DNA of 26,544 nucleotides from 73-13 sp035555435 (GCA_035555435.1 DATMGN010000028.1:1-26544), one strand, 5' to 3'. Positions 7,247 through 15,305 are shown, counted from the stretch's first letter. The notes: generated by a model not told the origin, from the letters alone. Made by a program: numbers and translations.

Positions 7247-8137
7247 ATGACTGAGAACGAGATCGGTACCAGCCGCGTCAAGCGGGGCCTCGCGGAGATG
7301 CTCAAGGGCGGCGTCATCATGGACGTCGTCACCGCGGAGCAGGCGCGCATCGCAGAGGACGCCGGCGCGGTCGCGGTCATGGCGCTCGAGCGGGTGCCCG
7401 CCGACATCCGCTCGCAGGGCGGCGTCGCGCGCATGAGCGACCCCGACCTCATCGACGACATCATCGCGGCGGTGTCCATCCCGGTCATGGCGAAGGCGCG
7501 GATCGGCCACTTCGTCGAGGCGCAGGTGCTCCAGTCGCTCGGCGTGGACTACATCGATGAGTCCGAGGTGCTCTCGCCCGCCGACTACGTCAACCACATC
7601 GACAAATGGCCCTTCACGGTCCCATTCGTGTGCGGCGCGACCAATCTCGGCGAGGCGCTGCGGCGCATCACCGAGGGCGCGGCGATGATCCGCTCGAAGG
7701 GCGAGGCTGGCACGGGCGACGTCTCCGAGGCGACGAAGCACATCCGCAGGATCCTCGGCGAGATCAATGAGCTCAAGGCGAAGACGAAGGATGAGCTGTA
7801 CGTCGCGGCGAAGGAGCTGCAGGCGCCGTACGAGCTCGTCGCGGAGGTCGCCGCGACCGGGAAGCTGCCCGTCGTGCTGTTCGTCGCCGGCGGCGTCGCG
7901 ACGCCCGCCGATGCCGCGATGATGATGCAGCTCGGCGCCGACGGCGTCTTCGTCGGCTCGGGCATCTTCAAGTCCGGCAACCCCGCGGCGCGCGCCGCGG
8001 CGATCGTCAAGGCGACGACGTTCCACGACGACCCGGCGACGATCGCCGAGGTCTCCCGCGGACTCGGCGAGGCCATGGTCGGCATCAACGTCACCGACCT
8101 CGCGGCACCGCACCGCCTCGCCGAGCGCGGCTGGTGA
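7247..8137 (+). CDS. pdxS: Pyridoxal 5'-phosphate synthase, lyase subunit
   Basis: PdxS condenses ribose 5-phosphate, glyceraldehyde 3-phosphate and ammonia into PLP. The 296-residue (beta/alpha)8 barrel shows D26 (IMDVVTAEQA), K83 (VMAKARIGHF), which forms the first Schiff base, and K151 (SKGEAGTGDV), the second lysine of the relay. The ALERVPADIRSQGGVARMSDP block and the C-terminal VAGGVATPADAAMMMQLGADG phosphate site are intact. Length is normal. Ammonia comes from PdxT, encoded 48 bases downstream. Start ATG 7247 is chosen from family alignment and its position after the −10 box; there is no clear ribosome site. A REP-like palindrome separates it from pdxT. Confidence 0.98.
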   Translation: MTENEIGTSRVKRGLAEMLKGGVIMDVVTAEQARIAEDAGAVAVMALERVPADIRSQGGVARMSDPDLIDDIIAAVSIPVMAKARIGHFVEAQVLQSLGVDYIDESEVLSPADYVNHIDKWPFTVPFVCGATNLGEALRRITEGAAMIRSKGEAGTGDVSEATKHIRRILGEINELKAKTKDELYVAAKELQAPYELVAEVAATGKLPVVLFVAGGVATPADAAMMMQLGADGVFVGSGIFKSGNPAARAAAIVKATTFHDDPATIAEVSRGLGEAMVGINVTDLAAPHRLAERGW

Positions 8138-8144
8138 CGACGCG

Positions 8145-8177
8145 GGTCGAGTAGCCGCGCGGCGGCGTATCGAGACC
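8145..8177. repeat. REP-like imperfect palindrome
   Basis: The 33 bases run from GGTCGAGTAG to GTATCGAGACC with a GC-rich centre (CCGCGCGGCGG). From memory, elements with these two ends are frequent between genes in Microbacteriaceae. It fills most of the 48-base pdxS-pdxT gap and could form a hairpin in the mRNA that tunes pdxT level or protects the pdxS 3' end. Confidence 0.6.
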
Positions 8178-8185
8178 TGGTGTCC

Positions 8186-8782
8186 ATGAGCATCCCCACC
8201 GTCGGCGTCCTCGCACTGCAGGGGGACGTGCGCGAGCATCTCGCGGTCCTTCGGTCCCTCGGCGCGGACGCGGTCCCGGTGCGCCGGCCGGAAGAGCTCG
8301 GCGCCGTCGACGGCCTCGTGATCCCGGGCGGCGAGTCGAGCGTCATGGACAAGCTCGCCCGCGCCTTCGGTATGCAGGGGCCGCTGCGCGAGCGGATCGG
8401 CGCGGGCATGCCGGTGTACGGCACCTGTGCGGGACTCATTCTGCTCGCGGACACGGTGCTCGACGCGATCGGCGGGCAGGAGTCGCTCGGCGGCCTCGAC
8501 GTCGCCGTGCGGCGCAACGCCTTCGGTTCCCAGCTCGACTCCTTCGAGACGGACCTCGACATCCCTGAGCTCGGCGCCCCGCCCGTGCACGCCGTCTTCA
8601 TCCGCGCCCCTGTCGTCGAACGGGTCGGCCCCGCCGCGAGCGTCCTCGCCGCCCTGCCCGACGGTCGCGTCGTCGCGGTCGAGCAGGGCGCACTGCTCGG
8701 CACGTCGTTCCACCCGGAGATGAACGGCGAGCACCGATTCCACGAGCGCTTCCTCGCGCGCGTCCGGGAGCGCGCTGGGTAG
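8186..8782 (+). CDS. pdxT: Pyridoxal 5'-phosphate synthase, glutaminase subunit
   Basis: PdxT is a class I glutamine amidotransferase that makes ammonia and passes it to PdxS. The 198-residue protein starts GVLALQGDVREHL, has the GGESSV oxyanion segment, nucleophile C81 in GTCAGLILLA, and the His-Glu pair H176/E178 in FHPEMNGEHRFH. Length is typical. ATG 8186 is chosen; an in-frame GTG lies two codons upstream (8180) and cannot be excluded. The ribosome site is weak, so expression may depend on pdxS read-through. The TAG stop lies in the −10 box of aspA. Confidence 0.97.
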   Translation: MSIPTVGVLALQGDVREHLAVLRSLGADAVPVRRPEELGAVDGLVIPGGESSVMDKLARAFGMQGPLRERIGAGMPVYGTCAGLILLADTVLDAIGGQESLGGLDVAVRRNAFGSQLDSFETDLDIPELGAPPVHAVFIRAPVVERVGPAASVLAALPDGRVVAVEQGALLGTSFHPEMNGEHRFHERFLARVRERAG

Positions 8783-8785
8783 CAT
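8780..8785 (+). promoter_or_regulatory. −10 box TAGCAT of aspA, made from the pdxT stop codon
   Basis: TAGCAT starts with the pdxT TAG stop; six bases later comes ATG 8792. This predicts a leaderless aspA mRNA independent of pdxST. Confidence 0.6.
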
Positions 8786-8791
8786 CCAGGC

Positions 8792-10306
8792 ATGAGCCCG
8801 TTCGAGGTGCCCGAGCCGGCCGGCGACGAGTACTCGCCCCGTCACGCCTACGAGCGGGCGATCGCGCTCGCCGGCGACCGAGTCCGGATAGAACGCGATT
8901 CGCTCGGCGAGCTCGCGGTCCCCGCCGACGCGTACTGGGGGATCCACACCGCCCGGGCGCTCATCAACTTCCCGATCACCCGGCGGGCGATCTACAACTA
9001 CCCGGACCTCGTCATCGCGTTCGCCGCCGTCAAGCTCGCCGCCGCGCGGGCGAACGCCCGGCTCGGCCAGCTCGACCCCGCGAAGGCGGCCGCGATCGAG
9101 CAGGCGTGCCGGGAGATCATGGACGGCGCACTGCACGCCGAGTTCCGGGTCGGGGCGATCCAGGGCGGCGCCGGTACGTCGACGAACATGAACGCGAACG
9201 AGGTCATCGCGAACCGTGCGCTCGAGATCCTCGGCCACGACAAGGGCGACTACGCCCACCTGCACCCGATCGACGACGTCAACCGCAGCCAGTCGACGAA
9301 CGACACCTACCCGACGTCGATCAAGTTCGCGATGGGGCTCGGCGTCATCCGACTCGTCGCCGAGTACGAGGCGCTCGCCGACGCCATCCGCGCGAAGGGT
9401 CAGGAGTTCGTCGACATCCTCAAGGTGGGGCGCACCCAGCTCCAGGACGCGGTGCCGATGACCGTCGGGCAGGAGTTCGCGGGCTGGGCGCACACGCTCG
9501 ACGACGACCGCGCGACGCTCTCCGCGGTGCTGCCGACGCTTGCCGAGACGAACCTCGGGGCGACCGCGATCGGCACGGGGATCACGGCCGACCCTCGCTA
9601 CGCGGCGGCGGTCCGCGACGAGCTCAACCGGATTTCACCGGTGACCATCACGACGGCTCCCGATCTCATCGAGGCGACGAGCGACATCGGCTCGTTCATG
9701 ACCCTCTCGGGGGTGCTCAAGCGCGCCGCGGTCAAGCTGTCGAAGATCTGCAACGATCTGCGGCTGCTCTCCAGCGGTCCCCAGGCCGGGCTCGGGGAGC
9801 TGCGCCTGCCGGCCCGCCAAGCCGGCTCGTCGATCATGCCGGGGAAGGTCAACCCGGTGATTCCCGAGGTCGTCAACCAGATCGCGTTCTGCGTCATCGG
9901 CGCGGACGCGACCGTCACTGCGGCGGCCGAGGGCGGGCAGCTCCAGCTCAACGCGTTCGAGCCGGTCATCGCGAACTCGCTGCTGCAGAGCCTCGCGTGG
10001 ATGGCGAACGGCTGCTTCACGCTCCGGGTGAATTGCATCGAGGGCATCGAGGTCGATCGGGCGCGCCTGCGCTCGCAGGTCGACGCGAGTGTCGGCGTCG
10101 TGACGGCCCTCACGCCGTACATCGGCTATCAGGTCGCGGCGGAGCTCGCGCACGAGGCGCTCGAGCGCGGGACCTCGATCCGCGAGCAGGTGCTCGCCCG
10201 CGGCCTGCTCGCGCCCGAGCTCCTCGACAAGGTCATCGCGCCGGAGCGCCTCAGCGGCCTGCATCCGCCGACGACGCCGATCTCGGTGCCGCCGTACGAG
10301 ATCTAG
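8792..10306 (+). CDS. aspA: Aspartate ammonia-lyase (aspartase)
   Basis: Converts L-aspartate to fumarate and ammonia in the cytosol. The 504-residue protein belongs to the fumarase/aspartase superfamily: N-terminal IERDSLGELAVPADAYWGIHT, a middle block with VGRTQLQDAVPMTVGQEF, and the catalytic loop signature GSSIMPGKVNP. The wording of these blocks (TQLQDAVPM, and AFEPVIANSLLQS after the loop) favours aspartase over class II fumarase. It carries about 27 extra residues ahead of the usual start; no internal start codon fits better, and the −10 box 6 bases upstream supports ATG 8792. The CynX/NimT-type transporter gene follows. The TAG stop forms the −10 box of that gene. Confidence 0.93.
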   Translation: MSPFEVPEPAGDEYSPRHAYERAIALAGDRVRIERDSLGELAVPADAYWGIHTARALINFPITRRAIYNYPDLVIAFAAVKLAAARANARLGQLDPAKAAAIEQACREIMDGALHAEFRVGAIQGGAGTSTNMNANEVIANRALEILGHDKGDYAHLHPIDDVNRSQSTNDTYPTSIKFAMGLGVIRLVAEYEALADAIRAKGQEFVDILKVGRTQLQDAVPMTVGQEFAGWAHTLDDDRATLSAVLPTLAETNLGATAIGTGITADPRYAAAVRDELNRISPVTITTAPDLIEATSDIGSFMTLSGVLKRAAVKLSKICNDLRLLSSGPQAGLGELRLPARQAGSSIMPGKVNPVIPEVVNQIAFCVIGADATVTAAAEGGQLQLNAFEPVIANSLLQSLAWMANGCFTLRVNCIEGIEVDRARLRSQVDASVGVVTALTPYIGYQVAAELAHEALERGTSIREQVLARGLLAPELLDKVIAPERLSGLHPPTTPISVPPYEI

Positions 10307-10309
10307 ACT
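10304..10309 (+). promoter_or_regulatory. −10 box TAGACT of the second MFS gene, made from the aspA stop codon
   Basis: TAGACT starts with the aspA stop and ends 7 bases before GTG 10317. It decides the start: GTG 10317 rather than ATG 10338. Confidence 0.58.
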
Positions 10310-10316
10310 CGTCCGG

Positions 10317-11567
10317 GTGACGGCATCCCCGGGGAGAATGACCTTCCTCGGGCTCATCATCGCGGCGTTCACGATGTCGCTCATCATGCGCTCGACGTTC
10401 GTCTCGCTCGCCCCGGTGAGCGACGTGCTCGGCGCGGATCTGGGCCTCGACCCGGCCGGCATGGGTCTGCTGATGGCGATCCCGGTGCTGTGCTTCGGAC
10501 TCTTCAGCCCCGTCGCGAGCCTCATCATCGCCCGGGGCGGAGCCAACTTCGCCATGACGGCGATGTTCCTCGGCGTCGCGCTCGGGATCATCGTGCGCTC
10601 CGCCGGCGGCGTCGCGGCGGCGTTCGCCGGCACGATCATCCTCGGTGCGGCGATCACCGTCGGCAACGTCGTGCTCCCGGTGCTCGTGCGGCGTGACGCG
10701 CCGGCCAAGCGCGCCGGCATCGCGACAGGCGTCTTCATCGCGGGTGCCAACGTCGGCAGTCTCGTCTCGACCACCACGACGGTCCCGCTCGTCGCGGCGA
10801 TCGGCTGGCAGCTCGCGCTCGGGGCGTGGGTGCTCGTTGTCGTCGCCTGCCTCGCGGGGTGGACGGCGATCATCCGTCCGCGACACGCGTTCCGCTGGTC
10901 GCCGGAGCCGGGCCTCAGCCCGGCGCGCATCCTCGACACGCCCCCGATCGAGGCGGTCGCCGTGCCGAGCGCGCCGGAGCGGACCTGGGGGAGCTTCACC
11001 GCGATCGCGCTGCTCATCGGCTTCGGCGCGCAGACGTTCTCGTACTACGGCGTCACCGCCTGGCTGCCGTCGCTCCTCGCCGACCGGCTCTCGATCGACC
11101 CAGCGGAGGCGGGCGGCGGCGCTGGCATCTTCCAGATCAGCGCGATCATCGGGAGCCTCGGCGCGCCGCTCATCGCCACCCGGTTCGGATCCTTCACCGC
11201 GGTCGTCGGCATCTGGGCCTGCTGGATCGCCGTGCCCCTCGGCCTGCTGCTGGCCCCCGAGGGCTGGGCGGTGTGGATCACGCTCGGCGGCATCGCCCAG
11301 GGCGGCGGCATCACGATCGTGCTCACGCTCGTCACGGAGGTCGCCCGCAGTCACACGCACGTGCGGCGACTCTCGGCCTTCGTCCAGGGCGGCGGCTACG
11401 CACTCGGCGCGACGGGCAGCATCGTCCTCGGCGCGGCGTTCTCCGCGTCCGGCGGCTGGACGCTGCCGCTCTACATCGTGCTCGGTTCGACGATGACCTA
11501 CGGGCTGCTCGTGGGTGCCGCGGCGCTCCGCGCGGGCCGCGCGAGCCGCGCGATCGAGCCCCGTTAG
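10317..11567 (+). CDS. MFS transporter, CynX/NimT (cyanate permease-like) family
   Basis: The 416-residue protein has about 12 hydrophobic segments. Its first half carries a GNVVLPVLVRRDAPAKRAGIATG block near residues 118-140, which I associate with the CynX/NimT branch of MFS (cyanate or 2-nitroimidazole transport in E. coli). No cyanase gene is nearby, so the substrate is open. It follows aspA with no terminator between. A GTG at 10317 is used as start because the −10 box TAGACT ends 7 bases before it. The ATG at 10338 follows a GGGGAGA that is too close for a normal ribosome site. Confidence 0.85.
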   Translation: MTASPGRMTFLGLIIAAFTMSLIMRSTFVSLAPVSDVLGADLGLDPAGMGLLMAIPVLCFGLFSPVASLIIARGGANFAMTAMFLGVALGIIVRSAGGVAAAFAGTIILGAAITVGNVVLPVLVRRDAPAKRAGIATGVFIAGANVGSLVSTTTTVPLVAAIGWQLALGAWVLVVVACLAGWTAIIRPRHAFRWSPEPGLSPARILDTPPIEAVAVPSAPERTWGSFTAIALLIGFGAQTFSYYGVTAWLPSLLADRLSIDPAEAGGGAGIFQISAIIGSLGAPLIATRFGSFTAVVGIWACWIAVPLGLLLAPEGWAVWITLGGIAQGGGITIVLTLVTEVARSHTHVRRLSAFVQGGGYALGATGSIVLGAAFSASGGWTLPLYIVLGSTMTYGLLVGAAALRAGRASRAIEPR

Positions 11568-11570
11568 AAT
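11565..11570 (+). promoter_or_regulatory. −10 box TAGAAT of yebC, made from the MFS stop codon
   Basis: TAGAAT begins at the TAG stop of the transporter and ends 8 bases before ATG 11579. The ten bases TAGAATCGAC are identical to those ahead of pdxS. Confidence 0.65.
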
Positions 11571-11578
11571 CGACCACC

Positions 11579-12337
11579 ATGTCAGGTCATTCCAAGTGGG
11601 CGACGACCAAGCACAAGAAGGCGATCATCGACTCTCGCCGTGCGAAGTCCTTCGCGAAGCTCATCAAGAACATCGAGGTCGCCGCGAAGCTCGGGGGCCC
11701 CGACCTCAGCGGCAACCCGACGTTGTTCGACGCCGTGCAGAAGGCGAAGAAGACTTCCGTCCCCAATGACAACATCGACCGTGCGATCAAGCGCGGCGCG
11801 GGGATCGGCGGCGAGGCGGTCGAGTACACCGCGATCACGTACGAGGCGTACGGGCCGAGCGGGGTCGCGCTCATGATCGAGTGCCTCACCGACAACAAGA
11901 ACCGTGCCGCCGCCGAGGTGCGCACCGCGCTCTCGCGCAACGGCGGGACGCTCGCCGATCCTGGATCGGTCGCCTACAACTTCACGCGCAAGGGCGTCAT
12001 CTCGATCGAGGCGACCGAGGGCGTCGACGAGGACGCGATCCTCGAGGCGGTCATGGACGCGGACGTCGAGGACGTGCGCAACCACGGCGTCGGCTTCGAG
12101 GTGATCGCCGAGCCGTCGCAACTCGTGACGGCACGCGAGGCGCTCCAGGCCGCCGGCATCGACTACGACTCGGCGGAGGTCGAGTTCGTGCCGAACCTGC
12201 AGATCGAGGTCGACCTCGAGGCCGCGAAGAAGGTCGAACGGCTCATCGACGCGCTCGACGACCTCGACGACGTGCAGAACGTCTTCTCCAACGAGGACAT
12301 CCCCGCCGACGTCCGGGCGCAGCTCGAGGCGGAATGA
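11579..12337 (+). CDS. yebC: YebC/PmpR family protein
   Basis: The 252-residue protein starts MSGHSKWATTKHKKAIID and has the acidic, three-domain layout of the family (ADVEDVRNHG in the middle, a C-terminal domain ending near DDVQNVFSNEDIP). YebC proteins were named as transcription regulators; newer work on this family supports a role in translation, relieving ribosome stalling at proline stretches. The sequence alone does not choose between these. It precedes ruvC by 18 bases, the usual bacterial neighbourhood, and probably shares its transcript. The start ATG 11579 fits the conserved N-terminus exactly. Confidence 0.97.
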   Translation: MSGHSKWATTKHKKAIIDSRRAKSFAKLIKNIEVAAKLGGPDLSGNPTLFDAVQKAKKTSVPNDNIDRAIKRGAGIGGEAVEYTAITYEAYGPSGVALMIECLTDNKNRAAAEVRTALSRNGGTLADPGSVAYNFTRKGVISIEATEGVDEDAILEAVMDADVEDVRNHGVGFEVIAEPSQLVTAREALQAAGIDYDSAEVEFVPNLQIEVDLEAAKKVERLIDALDDLDDVQNVFSNEDIPADVRAQLEAE

Positions 12338-12355
12338 CCGGGCGGTGACCCGAGC

Positions 12356-12931
12356 GTGCTCCGAGTTCTCGGCATCGACCCGGGCCTGACGCGCTGCGGC
12401 TACGGTCTCGTCGACGTCGCGCCCGACCGCTCCGCCCGGCTCGTCGCGGTCGGGGTCATCCTTACCGACGCGGGGGAGCCGGTCGAGCGCCGCCTCGTCG
12501 CGATCCGCGCCGGTGTCGATGCGCTGCTCGACGTCCACGAGCCCCACTCGGTCGCGGTCGAGCGCGTGTTCTCCCAGCACAACGTCCGGACGGTCATGGG
12601 CACCGCGCAGGCGGCGGGGATCGCGATGGAGCGAGCGGCGGCACGGGAGATCCCGGTCGGCCACCACACTCCGAGCGAGGTGAAGGCGGCGGTGACGGGG
12701 TACGGCAGCGCCGACAAGCGGCAGGTCGCCGCGATGGTCCAGCGCATCCTCGGGCTCGATCGTCCGCCGACCCCCGCTGACGCGGCGGACGCGCTCGCGC
12801 TCGCGCTGTGCCACGCCTGGCGCGGGGCGCCGCTCGCGGCATCGGACGGCGCAGAGGCGCTCACGCCGGCGCAATCGGCCTGGCGCGAGGCCGAGCGCGC
12901 CGCGAGAGCCACACCGCGGCGAGCGCCGTGA
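12356..12931 (+). CDS. ruvC: Crossover junction endodeoxyribonuclease RuvC
   Basis: RuvC cuts Holliday junctions as a dimer after RuvAB branch migration. The 191-residue protein has the acidic active-site set D8 (GIDPG), E69 (VAVERVF), D142 and D145 (ADAADALALALCHA), with the YGSADKRQV loop. The start is GTG 12356, with GGTGA 11-15 bases ahead as a weak ribosome site. The C-terminus runs about 37 residues past the last conserved block, and the final 71 bases overlap the end of the oppositely oriented Pr6Pr gene. There is no SOS box at this gene; it probably depends on the yebC promoter, unlike ruvAB. Confidence 0.96.
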   Translation: MLRVLGIDPGLTRCGYGLVDVAPDRSARLVAVGVILTDAGEPVERRLVAIRAGVDALLDVHEPHSVAVERVFSQHNVRTVMGTAQAAGIAMERAAAREIPVGHHTPSEVKAAVTGYGSADKRQVAAMVQRILGLDRPPTPADAADALALALCHAWRGAPLAASDGAEALTPAQSAWREAERAARATPRRAP

Positions 12932-13556
12932 GCCCGATGAGCGCGGCGATGAGCACGATGTACAGCGCGACCGACCAGTACCCGGCCGGTGCGAGGTTGG
13001 GGTTCAGGAACGGGTAGGGGTACCAGTAGTCGCGGCCGAGCACGGCGTCGTGCGTCAGCGGGCCGCGGATGAGCGTGGACGCCGCCCAGACGACGGGGAA
13101 CGCGATGACGACCCAGACGGAGCGCCAGGCGAGCGGGCGTCGACCGGGCGCGAAGCACCAGTCGATCAGCAGCCAGAGCGGTCCGACGACGTGGAGGATC
13201 TCGTTCGACCACGGCAGCGTCGAGCCTTGCGGCAGCTCGATCCCGCGCAGCAGCAGGTTGTACACGACCCCGGTCGTGACCATGTAGGTCGCGGCGCACA
13301 GCCGCAGCACCGTGAACCAGCGCGGATCCGGCCCGCGCCCCGCGAGCAGCACGACGGCGCCGATGACGAGCGCGACGACCGCGAGCAGGTTCGACTCGAT
13401 CGTGAAGAAGCTGAAGAAGTTGACGACCTGGGTCGTCGGGTCCGCGATGCCCGCGACGTCGCGCCAGTAGGCGAGGCTCGTCGCGAGCTGTCCGGCGACG
13501 GCGGCGACGATCACGGCGGCGACGCTGAGGCGCATGATGGCGAACGCGATGCGCAT
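12861..13556 (-). CDS. Pr6Pr family membrane protein (FAR-17a/AIG1-like)
   Basis: The 231-residue protein has about six hydrophobic segments. Family marks are NFFSFFTIESNLL (about 45-57), the SNEILHVVGPLWLLIDW block (about 116-132) and YWYPYPFLNP towards the end, as in the bacterial Pr6Pr group of FAR-17a/AIG1-like proteins. Eukaryotic relatives include fatty-acid-ester hydrolases, but the role in bacteria is unknown. The start is ATG 13556 with ribosome site GAAGGGAA; the frame is open further upstream to 13631 but the extra residues are not membrane-like. It sits between ruvC and ruvA on the opposite strand, overlaps the ruvC end by 71 bases, and shares the 87-base divergent promoter region, including the SOS box, with ruvA. 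Confidence 0.85.
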   Translation of the reverse strand: MRIAFAIMRLSVAAVIVAAVAGQLATSLAYWRDVAGIADPTTQVVNFFSFFTIESNLLAVVALVIGAVVLLAGRGPDPRWFTVLRLCAATYMVTTGVVYNLLLRGIELPQGSTLPWSNEILHVVGPLWLLIDWCFAPGRRPLAWRSVWVVIAFPVVWAASTLIRGPLTHDAVLGRDYWYPYPFLNPNLAPAGYWSVALYIVLIAALIGLTALAAVWLSRRARPRARPIAPA

Positions 13557-13606
13557 CCGGTTCCCTTCGATCTCGCCGACGCGCCGCGCAGGTCCGCGCG
13601 TGTCGT

Positions 13607-13622
13607 TCGAACATAGGTACGA
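13607..13622. promoter_or_regulatory. SOS box (LexA site) between Pr6Pr gene and ruvA
   Basis: TCGAAC-ATAG-GTACGA matches the mycobacterial/Gram-positive-type LexA consensus TCGAAC-N4-GTTCGA with one mismatch. It overlaps the expected −35 of ruvA, whose −10 is at 13631, and also a possible minus-strand −10, TATGTT (13615-13610), for the Pr6Pr gene. LexA here could block both promoters. Confidence 0.82.
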
Positions 13623-13630
13623 ACGTCGCA

Positions 13631-13636
13631 TAGCCT
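13631..13636 (+). promoter_or_regulatory. −10 box TAGCCT of ruvA
   Basis: TAGCCT ends 7 bases before ATG 13644 and 9 bases after the SOS box. It predicts a leaderless, DNA-damage-inducible ruvAB transcript. Confidence 0.6.
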
Positions 13637-13643
13637 TGGCTTC

Positions 13644-14255
13644 ATGATCTCATCGCTGCGCGGCACCGTCATCGCCGCCACGACGGGATCCGCGGTGACG
13701 CAGCAGGCCCACATCGAGGTCGGGGGGATCGGCTACACGGTCGCGGTGACCGCGCAGCACGCCCTCGAGCTCCGGGTCGGCGCCGAGGCGCTCGTGCACA
13801 CGGCGCTCATCGTGCGCGAGGACGAACTGAGCCTCTACGGCTTCGCCTCGCGCGATGAACTCGAGGTCTTCGAACTGCTGCGCGGCGTGACGGGGGTCGG
13901 GCCGAAGTCCGCGCTCGGCGTGCTCGCCGCGATGAGCCCGGACGAGGTCGCACTCGCCGTCGAGCGCGAGGACGACGGCGCGTTCCGCAAGGTTTCCGGC
14001 ATCGGCCCCAAGACCGCCAAGCTCATCGTCGTGAGCCTCCTCGGCAAGCTCGCGGCCTTCACCGCCGCAGCACGCCCCGCGCCACGACCTTCCGGGGCGA
14101 GGGCAGAGGCGCTCGCCGCCCTCACGTCGCTCGGCTTCCCCGAGCGACGTGCGGAGGAGGCCCTCGACGAGGCGCTCGCCGAGGTGCCCGACGCGAACGT
14201 CTCGGCGCTCGTTCGACTCGCCCTGAGCGCGCTCGGCCCGGCGGGGGTGCGCTGA
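13644..14255 (+). CDS. ruvA: Holliday junction branch migration protein RuvA
   Basis: RuvA binds four-way junctions and loads RuvB. The 203-residue protein has an N-terminal OB domain (1-64, MISSLRGTVIAAT...), two helix-hairpin-helix motifs in the middle (VTGVGPKSALGVL and VSGIGPKTAKLIV) and a C-terminal RuvB-binding three-helix domain (ALAALTSLGFPERRAEEAL). Length is usual. The stop overlaps the ruvB start by one base (TGATG), so the pair is translationally coupled. Transcription should start at its own SOS-controlled promoter, separating ruvAB from ruvC. Confidence 0.97.
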   Translation: MISSLRGTVIAATTGSAVTQQAHIEVGGIGYTVAVTAQHALELRVGAEALVHTALIVREDELSLYGFASRDELEVFELLRGVTGVGPKSALGVLAAMSPDEVALAVEREDDGAFRKVSGIGPKTAKLIVVSLLGKLAAFTAAARPAPRPSGARAEALAALTSLGFPERRAEEALDEALAEVPDANVSALVRLALSALGPAGVR

Positions 14256-15304
14256 TGACGCAAACGCCCGACGCGCAGCGCTTCGTCTCGGCCGCCGGCA
14301 GCGGCGAGGACCTCGCCTTCGAGGGCGCGCTGCGACCGAAGAGCCTCGCCGAGTTCGTGGGCCAGACCAAGGTGCGCGGGCAGCTCCAGCTGCTGATGGA
14401 CGCGGCGGGCATGCAGGACCGCACGCCAGAGCACATCCTCCTCGCCGGTCCGCCAGGGCTCGGCAAGACGACGCTCGCGATGATCGTCGCGCACGAGACG
14501 GGCCGCCCACTGCGGATGTCCAGCGGACCGGCGATCCAGCACGCGGGCGACCTCGCCGCGCTGCTGTCGAGCCTCGTCCCGGGCGAGGTGCTCTTCATCG
14601 ACGAGATCCACCGCATGGCGCGCTCGGCCGAGGAGATGCTCTATCTCGCGATGGAGGACTTCCGGATCGACATCATGGTCGGCAAGGGGGCCGGAGCGAC
14701 CTCGATCCCGCTCGACCTCGCCCCCTTCACGCTCGTCGGGGCGACGACGCGCTCCGGGCTGCTGCCGAATCCGCTGCGCGACCGTTTCGGCTTCACGGCG
14801 CACCTCGAGTTCTATGACGACGACGAGCTCACCCGGGTGCTGCGACGCGCCGCCGACCTCCTGGGACTCGAGATCGCGACCGAGGCGCTCGCCGAGATCG
14901 CCGGCCGCAGTCGAGGCACGCCGCGGATTGCGAACCGCCTGCTGCGACGCGTGCGCGACTATGCGCTCGTACATCCCGCCATCTCGACGGTCGAAGCGGT
15001 CGACGGGGCGCTCGAGCTCTACGACGTCGACCCGCTCGGGCTCGACCGCCTCGACCGCGCGGTGCTCACCGTCGTCGTCGAGCGCTTCGCGGGCGGTCCC
15101 GTCGGCCTCAGCACCCTGGCCGTCTCGGTCGGGGAGGAGGCCGAGACGATCGAGAGCGTCGTCGAGCCGTTCCTCGTGCGGATCGGCCTGCTCGCTCGCA
15201 CGCCGCGCGGGCGCATCGCGACCGCGGCGGCCTATCAGCACCTCGGCGCCCCCGCCCCGCGTACGGCGATCGTCCAGGACGCGCTGTTCGACGATGGACT
15301 ATGA
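14255..15304 (+). CDS. ruvB: Holliday junction branch migration ATPase RuvB
   Basis: Hexameric AAA+ motor that pulls DNA through RuvA-bound junctions. The 349 residues show the Walker A GPPGLGKTT (K71, T72), Walker B/DEAH-like FIDEIHRM (D116, E117), sensor 1 LVGATTRSG, an arginine-finger segment LRDRFGF, and a C-terminal winged-helix domain (from about 265, including GPVGLSTLAVSVGEE). Length fits the family. ATG 14255 overlaps the ruvA stop. Its TGA stop lies inside the TATGAT that probably serves yajC. Confidence 0.98.
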   Translation: MTQTPDAQRFVSAAGSGEDLAFEGALRPKSLAEFVGQTKVRGQLQLLMDAAGMQDRTPEHILLAGPPGLGKTTLAMIVAHETGRPLRMSSGPAIQHAGDLAALLSSLVPGEVLFIDEIHRMARSAEEMLYLAMEDFRIDIMVGKGAGATSIPLDLAPFTLVGATTRSGLLPNPLRDRFGFTAHLEFYDDDELTRVLRRAADLLGLEIATEALAEIAGRSRGTPRIANRLLRRVRDYALVHPAISTVEAVDGALELYDVDPLGLDRLDRAVLTVVVERFAGGPVGLSTLAVSVGEEAETIESVVEPFLVRIGLLARTPRGRIATAAAYQHLGAPAPRTAIVQDALFDDGL

Positions 15305-15305
15305 T
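15300..15305 (+). promoter_or_regulatory. −10 box TATGAT of the yajC-secD-secF operon
   Basis: TATGAT (5 of 6 matches to TATAAT) spans the ruvB TGA stop. It would start transcription near 15312, leaving a leader of about 37 bases with GAAAGG (15337-15342) as ribosome site for yajC. Confidence 0.55.

Noticed and set aside
10338..11567. Alternative ATG start for the second MFS gene at 10338
   Set aside because: The GGGGAGA before it is too close to serve as a normal ribosome site, while GTG 10317 stands 7 bases after a TAGACT box.
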